This document shows positions 37,594 to 47,827 of a stretch of 64,000 bases of DNA, in pieces (position 1 is the first letter of the stretch; each line of letters begins with the position of its first letter). The DNA is from CAIMUS01 sp046347625. Its GTDB lineage: Bacteria > Pseudomonadota > Gammaproteobacteria > Competibacterales > Competibacteraceae. The notes under the pieces were generated by a model. That model saw only the letters and a program-made list of their open reading frames with translations, made no database searches and was not told where the DNA came from. The DNA is taken from NCBI GenBank assembly GCA_046347625.1, contig JAXMFU010000007.1, positions 1 through 64,000 of the forward strand. The letters run 5' to 3'. The translations under genes and the position numbers were made by a program.

Positions 37594-38480
37594 GGTAGTG
37601 CTGTAATAGGTAATGCTGCTAGGTTTTATTATCATTCAATTTCACGTATAATAATAATTTCTGTAATCGAACAATAAGGTATTTGGTGTCGAGTAACTCA
37701 CTGAGATAACCGCTATGGCAATGATAGTAAGAGACTGTTGTCCTGAGTGTGGTTCAACCCCCTATAAGAAAAATAGCCACATTCATAATGGTAAACAAAA
37801 TTATCAATGTAAGAAATGTGGACGCGAATTCATGTTGAATCCTGAGCCGGTAATTATTTCCGCTGAGAAGCGCGAACCGATCAAGAAATTGTTGCTGGAA
37901 CGTGTCTCGTTGCGAGGAATTTGCCGGGCGGTCGGTGTCAGTTTGAAATGGCTCTTGGAATTCGTTACCGAGACCTATGATCAGTTACTTGATCATCTCG
38001 ATATACGTGAGGTGGAAAATAAAAAAGTGTTGCTATTCAAATACTTGAACGTGAAGCGGATGAATTATGGAGTGTTGTCGGTAACAAAAATAATAAGCAA
38101 TGGATCTGGCTTGCCATGGATATCAACACCCGTCAAATCATCGCTTTTCATGTCGGTGATCGAAGTAAGAAAAGTGCTCGACAATTGTGAAAAAATATTC
38201 CTGAAACGTACCGCCAGCGAGCAACTTTTTACACGGATAAATATGAAAGTTATGAGGGTGTGATTCCAGCGGCACAACACCGGGCCGTCGCTAAAGAATC
38301 GGGTAAAGTCAATCATCTTGAACGGTTTAATTGTACGCTCCGGCAACGGCTGTCACGCTTGGTTAGGAAAGCGTTATCTTTTTCAAAGAAGCTAAAAAAC
38401 CATATCGGCGCTATAAAATATTTTATTTGCTATTACAATCTTACCAAAACCCCAAAAGCATTATATGGTTAATCACTACC
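37594..38480 (+). mobile_element. IS1-family element, copy 1 (887 bp)
   Basis: Ends GGTAGTGCTGTAAT (left) and, inverted, GGTAGTGATTAACC (right); nearly identical over its length to the copy at 58163-59047. No target duplication: flanks are CATGATTA and GTCGTTTC. Its right end abuts a truncated IS4-type gene. Confidence 0.9.
37715..38472 (+). pseudogene. IS1 transposase (ISMhu11-type, single frame), copy 1
   Basis: N-terminal zinc ribbon CCPECGSTPYKKNSH ... YQCKKCGREF, helix-turn-helix RVSLRGICRAVGVSLKWLL, then the DDE domain. Relative to copy 2 one base is deleted near 38027, shifting the frame after VENKK. A TGA at 38188-38190 (TTG TGA AAA) is shared with copy 2. The tail HLERFNCTLRQRLSRLVRK lies in the original frame. 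Inactive. Confidence 0.9.
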
Positions 38481-39390
38481 GTCGTTTCAACTCTGCTATG
38501 ACATCTGCCGCGCCCAAGCCCACTTCCTCTTTCGGACCAAGGCCAATCTGTGCTTTACCGTCGTGGCGTCGTGGCCAGTGGTGCTGCCAGCGGCGGCCCA
38601 GACGTTGTTCCACACGGTGACCGATGAGTTGATCCGCTACCACAACGATCCCCACCGCGCCCGCTATCGCTTGGGGCGCGTAGTCATCTTTCAAGAAACC
38701 TACTTTTTGCTCACCGACCGCCAGGACTTGACCACCTGGTAGTGTTCCGAAAGTGTTGTTGACAGGACTTACGAAAATACCCTTTAGCTAAGCAACTCAC
38801 CACTGTCATTCCGGCTGGGACGCCGGAATCCAGCAGCCATGGAGGGCAAGCGTCTGGATTCCCGCTTACGCGGGAATGACAGTTTGCGTAAATCCTGGTT
38901 AATGGTATGGAGAAGAGGATTGATCTGAACGCCTCCGATCTGTCACAACAACACTTCTGGAACACTACCGACCACCTTTCACATCATCTTACTCTATGCG
39001 TATCGCTGGCAAGTGGAACTGCGGTTCCGCTTTTTGAAACGGACCCTAAGTGGGATTCACCTGATTCGCCATGACCCGCGTGGTGTCACGATCCAATTTT
39101 AGGCGCTGATGATTACCGCGTTATTGGAACTGCACCTGACGCAACTGGTGTTGGAGCAGGATGAGAGCCAAGCTCATCAAGCCGGGTCCAAGCCGTCTCC
39201 TCCGCACGCCCCGCAGGTCCCTCCCAGGACGCCACGACAGAGTCGACTCAAAGGGGTTGAGCTGGTCACTTGGCTTAACCAAAAACTCCAGAAATATTGG
39301 AAGATTGGCATTCACTGGCTAACGGCTTTACGAAATTTGTTGGTCTGCCCTTTTGATGAAAAGGCTATTGGGATCTTGAGTAAATTGTAG
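38481..39390 (+). pseudogene. IS4-family transposase remnant
   Basis: 5' truncated by IS1. Segments CYDICRAQAHFLFRTK and VIFQETYFLLTDRQDLTT precede a 232-bp insertion; after it, LLYAYRWQVELRFRFLKRTL carries the IS4 YREK signature. Removing the insertion plus one GACCACCT copy restores the frame. A TAG at 39100-39102 interrupts the C-terminal part (IQF*ALMITALLELHL), which ends GILSKL. Confidence 0.75.
38738..38969. mobile_element. 232-bp MITE with IS1-like ends
   Basis: Perfect 8-bp target duplication GACCACCT (38730-38737, 38970-38977). Termini GGTAGTGTTCCGAAAGTG and, inverted, GGTAGTGTTCCAGAAGTG share GGTAGTG with the neighbouring IS1. The interior has a GTCATTCC / GGAATGAC inverted repeat of the kind common in gammaproteobacterial repeats. 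Confidence 0.85.
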
Positions 39391-39404
39391 AATGCAAGAT
39401 ATGT

Positions 39405-40298
39405 TCCGGCCTTTATTACCGCGACAGCGTCGAGCGGGACCTGCGCACCTGGCGGGAACAGACCGGGCAGCAGGCGCTGGGGATACCCGTAGAGCAGTAT
39501 TTGCTGGACGCCATGCGGCGCCTGTGGCGGAGCGGTGTCTGGACGGTCAACGTGCCCGGCGCCCGCGTGTGGGTGCTGGCCGAGGGTATCCACCTGGTCT
39601 GGCGAGCGGCGGCGGGCGATATGGTCGAGTTACTGGCGCGCGACCGGCTGGCCGGAATCCCGCGCGACCCGGATACCCTGGCCGATATTCTGCTGGAACG
39701 GGGATTGGCGCAGCCACACGAGGCGCCGCATGGACGCTATCGTTATTGGCGGATCGTCCCGGCGGTGCTGTCCAGGGATCGGAAAGGCCGGCAGCCGGTG
39801 CTGTATACCCTGCGGTTGGCACCAGAACTGCTGTTCGAAGGCGCGCCCCCGCCGCCGGTCGCCGCCCAGGTGCTGGAAACCGAGCCGGAGACCGGCGCGG
39901 TGGAAACGGCAGCAGCGGTTGCCGGCACGGGCCATGACACTGCCGGGGGTACGGCGGTTCCGGTGCCACCGTCAGCGCCGGATGAACCGGTGATGACGCC
40001 GGCGCTAGAAACAACGGCAACCACTGTTTCACCCTTGGCCACCGACTTCATGACCCGCCTGCGCGCCGCGCAGGCCGCCGGAGAACTGCCGTTTACGGTG
40101 GAAGACCAGGAAAACGGTTGGCAGCAACTCCCTTACCGGGAAGCCACCGCCTGGTACACCGATCAGACCGGAGTCAGTGCCTCAATGCTGGCGGCCGCGC
40201 TGTTGCAAACCTCACCGGAGGGTGGCGCGCCCCCGGCCCTGCTCGACCGCAGTCGGCGCGGCCAGCCGCCGCGCCTGCGGCTGCGGCTGGCTCCATAG
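39405..40298 (+). pseudogene. MobH/TraI_2-type relaxase, C-terminal fragment
   Basis: Reads FYYRDSVERDLRTWREQTGQ, LDAMRRLWRSGVWTVNVPGA, a proline-rich linker and GWQQLPYREATAWYTDQTGV, as in the C-terminal domain of MobH relaxases of SXT-like ICEs. The catalytic N-terminal HD/relaxase part is absent; the frame enters from IS wreckage near 39400 with no start. The next gene is traD, its normal neighbour. Confidence 0.7.
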
Positions 40299-40372
40299 CC
40301 GGCACTTCCAGGTCATCATGAGGGGATAAATTTTTAAGGAGAGAGGCACGCCTGTCCACTACCCGCTACTGG

Positions 40373-42693
40373 ATGCCCTGGCGACCCATTTACGAAGGTT
40401 ACGCCGCTGGCGTCTGGCTGGCGACGGCGATTACAATGCTGAGTGTGGCCGCCGTCGCGCCACTGCCGCCGGGCCTTCTGTCTCTGTCCGCCGGCCTATC
40501 CATTCTGCTGGCGGTCTGCCGGGCCATCCCTGCTCTCCGACTGTGGCGCTGGCAACGAAGACTGCATGGCCGGCCGCTCAGCTTTATCACCCCGGCGCAA
40601 CTGGCACGCCGGCAGGCCCACCAGCCGCGCACGGTCTGGCTGGGACGAGGTTTCGCGTGGCGACCGGTGCATGCCCAGCGTATTCATGAGGTGCTGGCGC
40701 ATCAGGGGAATGCCATATTGCCGGAGGAGGCGACCGGAGGCGCTATCGGTGCACCCTGGCTGCACGGGGTCGGCGTCCGTGAAAGCGACATCCGGCTGCC
40801 ACTCGAACATCGGGCCGGCCATCTGCTGCTGGTCGGCACCATCCGCTCGTTCAAGACCAAGCTGCTGATCCTGATTATTTTTCAAGCTATCCTGTGGGGC
40901 GAGGCGGTGATCGTGATCGATCCCAAGGGTGACCGTGAGGTGCGCCGGGCGATGCAGGACGCCTGCCGGCGGACGGGACGGCCTCAATCCTTCGTCTACT
41001 TTCATCCAGCGTTTCCGGAAGTGAGCGCCCGGATCGATCCGCTGAAGAACTGGAACAATGCCACCGAGATCGCCAGCCGGGTGGCGGCGCTGATTCCCAG
41101 TGAGACCGGGTCCGATCCGTTCAAGGCGTTTTCCTGGAATGCCCTGAACAATATCGTCGGCGGCCTGCTGGAAGTGGAAGAACGGCCAGCAATTCTCATC
41201 CATCGAAGACCAGCAGCAGGGTCTGGTTCACGGTGCGGTAGCGGTCGATAACGCCCGCTGGGTTCAAGGCCTCGAACCGGTAAGAAAACAGGGGCATTAC
41301 CTGACTCGGTGGGGTGGCATCGAGCAGATGGCGGATGTGATTGTCCGACGGGATTTGATGGACCCCAAAGCGCGTTTGGGCGTTGCTTGTCCCATGGGCT
41401 TGCTCCAAGCGGCGCTGGTATTCCAAAAAGGAGGGGCTTTGCATCAAAAACACCGAGAAGGCGCTCAACCCCGCGTCCACTAAGGTGTAGCGGGTGTTCT
41501 TCCCCTGGCGCGGGTCGGTAAATTGCTCCAAGGTCCAGCGGAACTGGCGGGTGATGTCGTCCAACGTCAAGACAAAGGGGCCGAACGGTACCCTCATTGA
41601 GGGATTTCCGGTCAAGATGATGCGGCTACTTTAGCGAGTCATCGCCAAAATGAGAATTGCTGAAGAACGGCCCACCTTGTTGAAACTGCGCCGCTATGTT
41701 GAAGGTGGTCCGGAGGACCTGTTGCAGCGAGCGCTGGCCCGCTATGCCGGGCGCTATCTGCCCGATTACAGTGTGCGACTGGCGCCCTATCTGAAAGGCG
41801 CCCGTGACCCGGCCGCTCAACTCAGTGGCTGGCTCCGGTTCTACCGGGAGGTGCTGGCGCCGCTCCGGCCCTCGCCCAGACTGGAGGGCCTGAGCGCCAT
41901 GGTGCTGCACGATCGGGTGCACTTCGGCAAGATGGTGGCGTCCCTGATTCCGGTGCTGGGGATGCTGACCTCGGCGCCGCTGGACGGGCTGCTCTCGCCC
42001 GATCCTGCTGATTCCGACGATCCCCGCCGATTAACCGATATGGCGCAACTGCTCGAGCATCAGCAGGTCGCCTATCTTGGACTGGATTCGCTGGCCAATA
42101 CCACCATTGGCAGCGCCATCGGCTCGCTGCTCATCGCCGATCTGACCGCCACCATCGGCGCCCGCTATAACTACAGTCCGGACTTCAAACCGGTTACCAT
42201 CGTCATCGATGAAGCCGCTGAAGCGCTGAACGATCCCCTGATCGCCCTGCTCAACAAAGGCGCCGGCGGCGGCGCCCGGCTGGTCCTGGCAACACAGACC
42301 CTGGGTGACATCGAAGCCCGATTAGGCAGCCCGGCCAAGGCCCGGCAGGTCCTCGGCAATGTCAACAACCTGATCGCTGGCCGCATCCGGGATGCGGAAA
42401 CGCAGCAGTACCTCGCCGAGAGCCTGCCGAAAACCCGGATTCGACTGCTGCAGCCCTCTCAGGGGGCGACCTCCGGCACGATACATCCCATCGCCTTCAC
42501 CGGCGGCTATCAGGAAAGCCTGGGGTTGGAAGAAGCCGCGCTGTTCGCGCCGGAATGGCTGGGGTTGCTGCCCAATCTGGAGTATATCGCCCTGCTGTCC
42601 GGCAGCCGGGTGGTCAAGGGGCGGCTGCCGATTCTGACGCTGCCGGATGAACCGGATGTCGTGGTAGCACCGGTAGCCCTGGAAAAATTATAA
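40373..42693 (+). pseudogene. traD: Conjugative coupling ATPase TraD, interrupted by a 474-bp element
   Basis: The N-terminal part (40373-41187) has two membrane helices (LATAITMLSVAAVAPL and following), HLLLVGTIRSFKTK (degenerate Walker A: GTIRSFKTK) and VIVIDPKGDREVRR. The C-terminal part (41662-42693) has VTIVIDEAAEALNDPLI (Walker B), ARLVLATQTLGDI and PNLEYIALLSGSRVVKGRLP. Excising the insert and one 11-bp repeat restores EVEERPTLLKLRR. Motor of the ICE transfer apparatus. The TAA stop lies at an IS701-like insertion site whose duplication preserves it. A CTG at 40352 with AAGGAGAG upstream is another possible start. Confidence 0.85.
41188..41661 (-). mobile_element. 474-bp non-autonomous element with transposase fragment
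   Basis: Perfect 12-bp terminal inverted repeats AGCAATTCTCAT and perfect 11-bp target duplications GAAGAACGGCC (41177-41187, 41662-41672). The internal minus-strand frame 41196-41615 encodes 139 residues (FTDPRQGKNTRYTLVDAGLS, FGVHQIPSDNHIRHLLD), the N-terminal part of an ISNCY-like (tentative) transposase that stops just at the catalytic FDG. It is a deletion derivative that must be mobilised in trans. Confidence 0.85.
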
Positions 42694-43799
42694 CTGATGT
42701 TACGCGGAGAGACGTGGAGTTTGGTAAGTTGAGGGCATGAACAACGAACTACTCGAGCTGTACACGGACTACCTGATCAGCAGCTTCGGCGCGGTCACGG
42801 CGACCGGCCTGTCGGAAATGGTTGATAGGACGGTCAGCCATGACCGTGTGACGAGGTTTTTATCGGAGCGAGATTACACGTCGCGGGATTTATGGTTGCA
42901 GGTAAAGAAGACGGTGCGCGAGGTCGAGCGTGACGACGCCGTACTGATCTTTGACGACACGATTCAGGAAAAGCCCTGGACGGATGAAAGCGAGTTGATC
43001 TGCTGGCATTTCGACCATTGCCAAAACCGGACGGTGAAGGGCATGAACCTCCTGAACGCCCTGTACCCCAGTGGCGGGGTATCGATTCCCGTAGACTTCC
43101 GGCGGATCCGCAAGCCGATCCAGTTCTGCGGCGTGACCACGCGGCAGATCAAGCGGGCAAGCGAGGTTACCAAGAATGAATTGTTGCAGGACATGTTCCT
43201 ACGCTGTGTCCATAACCGGCTGAAGTTCCGCTACGTCCTGATGGATAGCTGGTTCGCGGCCAAGGGCAACTTCGACCTGATCCTCGCCCAGAATAAGCAC
43301 TTCGTGGCGGTGCTGAAGGATAATCGCCTGGTAGCCTTGAGCGTGGCGGACAAGCAGCAGGGCCGCTTCGTGCGGGTGGATTCACTGGGGTTGGCGGACA
43401 AGCAAGCCGTGCGCGGGTGGCTGAAAGGATTTGATCACGAAGTCCTTCTGGTCGGCCGAGTCTTTACGAACAAGGACGGCAGCACGGGTCGGTTGAGTCT
43501 GGCTTGCAGTGATCTGACGTGCGATGGCGAACAGGTCGCCGACCTCCATCAAAACCGGTGGCGGGTCGAGGATTATCACAAATCGCTCAAGTCCAACGCC
43601 GCCCTGGCCAAGTCGCCGACACGAACCCTCCGCACCCAGCAGAACCATGTGTTCATGACGATCTGCGCCGTTTTCAAGCTGGAGCGCTTGAAGATGACCC
43701 ACAAGCTGAACCATTTCGCGCTTCGCGCCAAGCTCTATGTTAAAGCCATACAGCACGCCTTCAGCGAACTCGCGCGGCTGAAGGTTGCGTAACATCAGT
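42693..43799 (+). mobile_element. IS701-like insertion sequence (1107 bp)
   Basis: Perfect 13-bp terminal inverted repeats ACTGATGTTACGC and a TATA duplication at 42689-42692 and 43800-43803. It is inserted into the traD stop region without changing the encoded C-terminus. Confidence 0.85.
42737..43792 (+). CDS. IS701/IS4-group DDE transposase
   Basis: 351 residues, complete: GLSEMVDRTVSHDRVTRFLS, first Asp in VLIFDDTIQEKPW, second in FRYVLMDSWFAAKGNF, and the Glu region NRWRVEDYHKSLKSNAALAK (a Y-REK-like arrangement). The start is 44 bp from the left end and the stop 7 bp from the right end, so the whole element is this gene. Probably functional. Confidence 0.85.
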   Translation: MNNELLELYTDYLISSFGAVTATGLSEMVDRTVSHDRVTRFLSERDYTSRDLWLQVKKTVREVERDDAVLIFDDTIQEKPWTDESELICWHFDHCQNRTVKGMNLLNALYPSGGVSIPVDFRRIRKPIQFCGVTTRQIKRASEVTKNELLQDMFLRCVHNRLKFRYVLMDSWFAAKGNFDLILAQNKHFVAVLKDNRLVALSVADKQQGRFVRVDSLGLADKQAVRGWLKGFDHEVLLVGRVFTNKDGSTGRLSLACSDLTCDGEQVADLHQNRWRVEDYHKSLKSNAALAKSPTRTLRTQQNHVFMTICAVFKLERLKMTHKLNHFALRAKLYVKAIQHAFSELARLKVA

Positions 43800-43923
43800 T
43801 ATAAGTCGACCGGGTTGCACTACCAGATGCTGAAACTCTCCTAACGTCCTGGGTGCAACCGGGATAGAATGAACTTCATACCGACATAGTCTGATCCTAC
43901 TGGGCTTAACACGAGAGGTCTGT

Positions 43924-44217
43924 ATGCAAGAGACACTGACCATTGAAATTCCGCGGCCACACACCGTGAGCGATTTAGACATGGTGCGCCGGGAGGCCGC
44001 GGAAAAAGCCTATCGAGAGGCTGTGTTCGATCTCATCCGCCAAGGTGAAATCTCTTCCGGCTACGGTGCCGACTTATTAGGGACGAATCGGGTCGACATG
44101 ATGGAACAGTTACGGCAGCACGGGATTCCCGTAGCCGACTACCCGGTGCAAGCACTGCGCGAAGAAGTGCAGGAAGCCATGCAGGATTTCACTCACGAAA
44201 GGCACCACCCAGGCTGA
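43924..44217 (+). CDS. UPF0175-like antitoxin
   Basis: 97 residues: MQETLTIEIPRPHTVSDLDM, YREAVFDLIRQGEISSGYGADLLG (part), DMMEQLRQHGIPVADYP. This matches UPF0175 antitoxins, a ribbon or helix DNA-binding module normally paired with a DUF3368 PIN toxin, which indeed follows after 2 bp. GAGAGG site before the ATG. Confidence 0.75.
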   Translation: MQETLTIEIPRPHTVSDLDMVRREAAEKAYREAVFDLIRQGEISSGYGADLLGTNRVDMMEQLRQHGIPVADYPVQALREEVQEAMQDFTHERHHPG

Positions 44218-44219
44218 CG

Positions 44220-44464
44220 ATGCAGATTGTCTCCAACACCACGCCGATCAGTGCGCTTTACAAAATCAATCACTTGGATTTGCTGAGGAGACTCTATGGC
44301 TCTATTTACATTCCTGATGCTGTGTTTCAGGAATTACAACAAGCCAAAACTGTACCTCACTTGGGCACTGCTATCGCCCAAACGGAGTGGATCAAAGTCC
44401 ATTCGATCCACTCTCCAGATAAACGGCAGGCATTACAGCGGCGTTATCCCTATCTCCATCGTGG
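44220..44464 (+). pseudogene. DUF3368 PIN-domain toxin, 3'-truncated
   Basis: MQIVSNTTPISALYKINHLD ... IPDAVFQELQQAK, then PYLHRGED, where intact members continue into a second conserved Glu/Asp segment. After about 44464 the sequence is the tail of a transposase on the other strand, so the active site is incomplete. The antitoxin remains intact. Confidence 0.75.
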
Positions 44465-45079
44465 GGAGGACAAATGCGGCTCCGTCAACAGGACGGTTCC
44501 GATCGGGTGGCAGGGCGGTGGCCAGGTCGGGCACGGGGGTGGCGGAAAGCGTCGCGTCCGCCTCGCCTCCAACGCTGACCAACCACAGCGTCGCCACGGC
44601 AACCGCCAACCACAGCATCCGCAACCATTCTGGCCGCCAAGCTTTCTCGACATTCGCGGTCAAGACCGTCCAAGCGATGGGAATGCACAGCCCCGGTACA
44701 TCACACTGATCACCAGCCCCGTAAAGCGGTCACCCAAGGCGGTCGCATCCAGGGCGAGCGCCAGTTGAGTCCCTTCCCACAGACTCAGTACCCAGGCCAA
44801 CAGCGGTGCAAAACCGGTCTCCACCACCACGGCTTGACGCGCCTTCCCGCGCGTCGCCGGGGCCTCGTAGCAGAACTCGCGCCAGCGTTGTCGTAACGTG
44901 TTATCGTTGCCACCGAGCCACGGCGCTAGGCAGGTACTGACGGCGGTGCGCACACAGGACCGCGCCAGAACCATGCCCAGGCTCCACAAGGCGAGGACCT
45001 TGAGTTGTGGCTTGCTCAGGTGCGGTAAGTGGGTCTGGAGCGTGGCAGTCCATTCGATAACACGGGGGTGGCAAGACAT
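44465..45079 (-). pseudogene. Transposase remnant (IS4-like DDE type)
   Basis: The N-terminal piece (45079-44660) MSCHPRVIEWTATLQTHLPH ... LALALDATALGDRFTGLVIS includes the first Asp. A C-terminal piece in another frame (44663-44465) reads KAWRPEWLRMLWLAVAVATL. The middle, with the second Asp and the Glu, is deleted. It disrupts the DUF3368 toxin gene. Confidence 0.65.
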
Positions 45080-45185
45080 CAGTAGTTCTCCGGCGGGGGG
45101 GTGCGGTAACTCTTGAGAGGAGTGATACCATGCCTGACGGAAGCGGGTCTTGTCACCCCCGCTTTTTGTGTCATTTGCAAAAAAC

Positions 45186-45923
45186 CTACCCCAGAAAGCC
45201 CTCCACACCGGCCCGAGCCGCATAGGCTGCTTTGAAGGGCTCAGTGGTTTGTCGCTGCCGGGCGGCCTGAAGCGCTTCGTGCGGGTCGCGGGGGCGAACC
45301 GTCAGACGGCGCCCTCGGTGAGGCGACTGGGTACACTGGGGGTGTACCGGACAGGCCTGACAATCGGTACGCGCAAACTGAATGCGGATCACGGGCTGGC
45401 CATGCTGACTCGGGCTGGGCTGCCATTGATGGCTGACCTGGCCTTGCGGGCAGGTCGCCGTCTGGGCCTCCCAATCGATCACGAACGTGGCCACGTCGAA
45501 CCTGTCGGGGGCCTGAGCCTGCCAACTCGTGTCTGGCATCACCGGCCCTAAGAGGTTGATCTGATGGGTCTGTTGGCTCGTGACCAAGTGCGCGGCGGTC
45601 ACGTAACCGGTATCCACGATCAGTTCGGCGGGGAGCAGTTGGCGGGCGGCCAGATCGGTCTGAATCGTTGGCAGCGGATCGCTGTCGGCCGTGGTGGCCG
45701 GGGTGGTCTGGACAGCGGTGATCAGGTGCACCGTGTCCGCGTCGCCCGTTTCGGTGAGATGCACTTTATAACCGACCCAGACTACGCTGCGCTTCTTGGC
45801 GTAGCGCGCTTCGGCATCATAGGGCGAACCAATCAACCCGGCCGACGGTGGCAGCTCCGAGGCGGCGCGCCAGCGCACCGGCGCGTTGGGGCCGTAGAAC
45901 TGTTGGACCCAGACCTGGCGCAA
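45186..45923 (-). pseudogene. IS1182-family transposase fragment
   Basis: 245 residues of the middle of an IS1182 transposase: YDAEARYAKKRSVVWVGYKV, VHLITAVQTTPATTADSDPL, AELIVDTGYVTAAHLV, then a four-Cys segment (CQACPVHPQC). The N-terminal domain is absent and the frame ends at AGVEGFLG, where the family continues with the Glu motif. Confidence 0.75.
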
Positions 45924-46046
45924 GACCTCTACGGCCGGGACTTCGCGCCACCACGCCGGTGCTGTGTGAGCTTCCGGTGGGCCTGCGTGACGCGACCTGG
46001 CCTTTTTGAGTAAGGTTCTTACCCGGTATTTTGATTTTAATGCAAA

Positions 46047-46943
46047 TTAAGCGCTTTGAGCCTTGGTTAACAACAGCCACATGGCCGCGGCTAGACGCCC
46101 AAAGACATGGACCAACAACCCGTTGTAGGATCGGACCTTGGACGCTCGCTGAATCCCGGTTTTCTCTTCAAGCCAGTTAAACAAGGATTCAATCGGTTGT
46201 CGGACCCGACTGACGGCCGTCGAGAGCCACTGACCGAAGGGGTCCAAGTAGGCTTGTCCTTTAGCCTTTTTCACCGGGGTCCACAGGGTCGGAGCTTGCT
46301 CCGTCTGGCTGAGCTGCCGGAGCAACTCATCGATATAGGCTTTATCCCGGTACACCTCACCCCCCTGCAGCTGGGGCGCAATCTGCCGGAACGCCGCTCG
46401 GTCCTGCGCGCTGGCCGGGGTCAACCCGATATATTCAGGGAGGGGCAACGTCCCCGGCCGCCGCAACCCTAAGAGATGCACCTTCACCCCGTAGTAATAC
46501 TCGTCCTTAGAGGCACAATAGCCCTGGTTGCCGAGGTCGGGAGCGACCCGCGCCCGGCTACTACACTTGGCATGGGCCACCTTGATCGGCAACGAATCCA
46601 GTAAGCGGATAGGCTCCAGCACCCCCGTGTGCGGACAGGTCTGCTGCCCGAGTTCCCGCCGCGGGGCGAACACCCCTGCCACTCGGTTCAACCGTTGGAC
46701 ATAGCCTCCATACGAGGGTAGGTGTGGCAACCAGGCACCCAGATGCCGCCGGGTATGATCATAGATGTCCTTGACCTCCCGCTGCTTCTCCAGCACCCCC
46801 CAGAGGTAGATACACAGCACCTCCTCATCGGTGAACGTGAGGTCCACAAAGGGACTGAAGCGTTGGCAATAAACCCATACCTGCTCACGGTAGTGCTTGC
46901 AAACGAACTCGTAAAGCGTTATTAACTGTACTTCCCCATCCAC
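46047..46943 (-). CDS. IS982-family transposase
   Basis: 298 residues, intact: LYEFVCKHYREQVWVYCQRF, LTFTDEEVLCIYLWGVLE, Asp in LLDSLPIKVAHAKCSS, second Asp in GEVYRDKAYIDELLRQ, Glu in RQPIESLFNWLEEKTGIQRA, C-terminal VHVFGRLAAAMWLLL. Normal length for IS982. Terminal repeats not defined. Confidence 0.8.
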   Translation of the reverse strand: MDGEVQLITLYEFVCKHYREQVWVYCQRFSPFVDLTFTDEEVLCIYLWGVLEKQREVKDIYDHTRRHLGAWLPHLPSYGGYVQRLNRVAGVFAPRRELGQQTCPHTGVLEPIRLLDSLPIKVAHAKCSSRARVAPDLGNQGYCASKDEYYYGVKVHLLGLRRPGTLPLPEYIGLTPASAQDRAAFRQIAPQLQGGEVYRDKAYIDELLRQLSQTEQAPTLWTPVKKAKGQAYLDPFGQWLSTAVSRVRQPIESLFNWLEEKTGIQRASKVRSYNGLLVHVFGRLAAAMWLLLTKAQSA

Positions 46944-47066
46944 TGCCGGTCTCCCCAGTTGTTGGCGTGGTCGCGCACCCCACAGCTTCGGCCATCAGTG
47001 GATTGGTTTCAACCCCCTCCGTCCAGGTTAGCCCTGAATTCGCATTTTTACTGGGAGGAACCGAAG

Positions 47067-47489
47067 GTGACCGAAGCATTACTCCAAGCCGAACCCGCGC
47101 TGGCGGACTTAGCCGAGCAATTTGAACGGTGGCGTCGGGCCCGCGCCACGGCACAAGAACGGATTCCACAATCCTGATGGGATCCGGCGGTGGTGCTGAC
47201 GACAATGCTGCCGTGTTCCCAGGTCGCGAAACGGCTCCGCTTGAGTCCCACCGATCTGAAGAAGCCATGCCTGGCACGGCAGGAGTCCGGCGTGATCGAA
47301 GCCGTTTCACCTCATCCTGACTTTATCGAAGTGACGGCCCACGGGCTGGGTGCCGTCACGGCGCCCAGCCCCACGCTGATCGAGGTCGAACGCCCGGATG
47401 GCGCTCGACTCCGGCTGCAGTCTCAGAACGCGCCACCGCTGGCGACCGTGTTGCGGGCGTTTCTCGAGCAGGTGTCATGTTGCAACTGA
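47067..47489 (+). pseudogene. IS66 TnpA with an in-frame TGA
   Basis: From GTG 47067 after GGGAGGAACC. MTEALLQAEPALADLAEQFE, then TGA at 47175-47177 (QS*WDPAVVL), then PCSQVAKRLRLSPTDLKKPC and FIEVTAHGLGAV in the same frame to 47489. This is the small IS66 OrfA with a helix-turn-helix. Overlaps tnpB. Confidence 0.75.
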
Positions 47490-47827
47490 CCCCGCAGAGC
47501 CGGATTTTTGTCGCGTTGGCCCCGGTGGATTTTCGCAACGGGATTGATGGGCTGGCGGCGCTATGCCGTCGTGCCTTCAGCCAGAGCCCCCTCGATGGCG
47601 CCATCTACGTCTTCCGCAATCGCACGGGCACAACTCTTAAAGTTCTCTATTATGACGGCCAGGGCTACTGGCTGTGCACCCAGCGGCTCTCGGCCGGACG
47701 GCTGCAGTGGTGGCCGCGGGCGCCCGGCGTCACGGTGCGGCTGGCGGCCCGCGAACTCCAGGTCCTGCTCTGGAAGGGTTGCCCCGACCAGGCCGCCATG
47801 GCGGATGACGGGCGCCACGTCGCTTAA
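47477..47827 (+). CDS. IS66 TnpB (Orf2)
   Basis: 116 residues: IFVALAPVDFRNGIDGLAAL, GAIYVFRNRTGTTLKVLYYDGQGYWL (part) and RLSAGRLQWWPRA, the PF05717 signature needed for IS66 transposition. Intact, but the large transposase gene that should follow is replaced by an inverted fragment. Confidence 0.9.
   Translation: MLQLTPQSRIFVALAPVDFRNGIDGLAALCRRAFSQSPLDGAIYVFRNRTGTTLKVLYYDGQGYWLCTQRLSAGRLQWWPRAPGVTVRLAARELQVLLWKGCPDQAAMADDGRHVA

Noticed and set aside
37715..38263. Divergent 182-residue protein in IS1 copy 1.
   Set aside because: Its C-terminal part is out-of-frame IS1 sequence after a one-base deletion; comparison with copy 2 shows it is a pseudogene.
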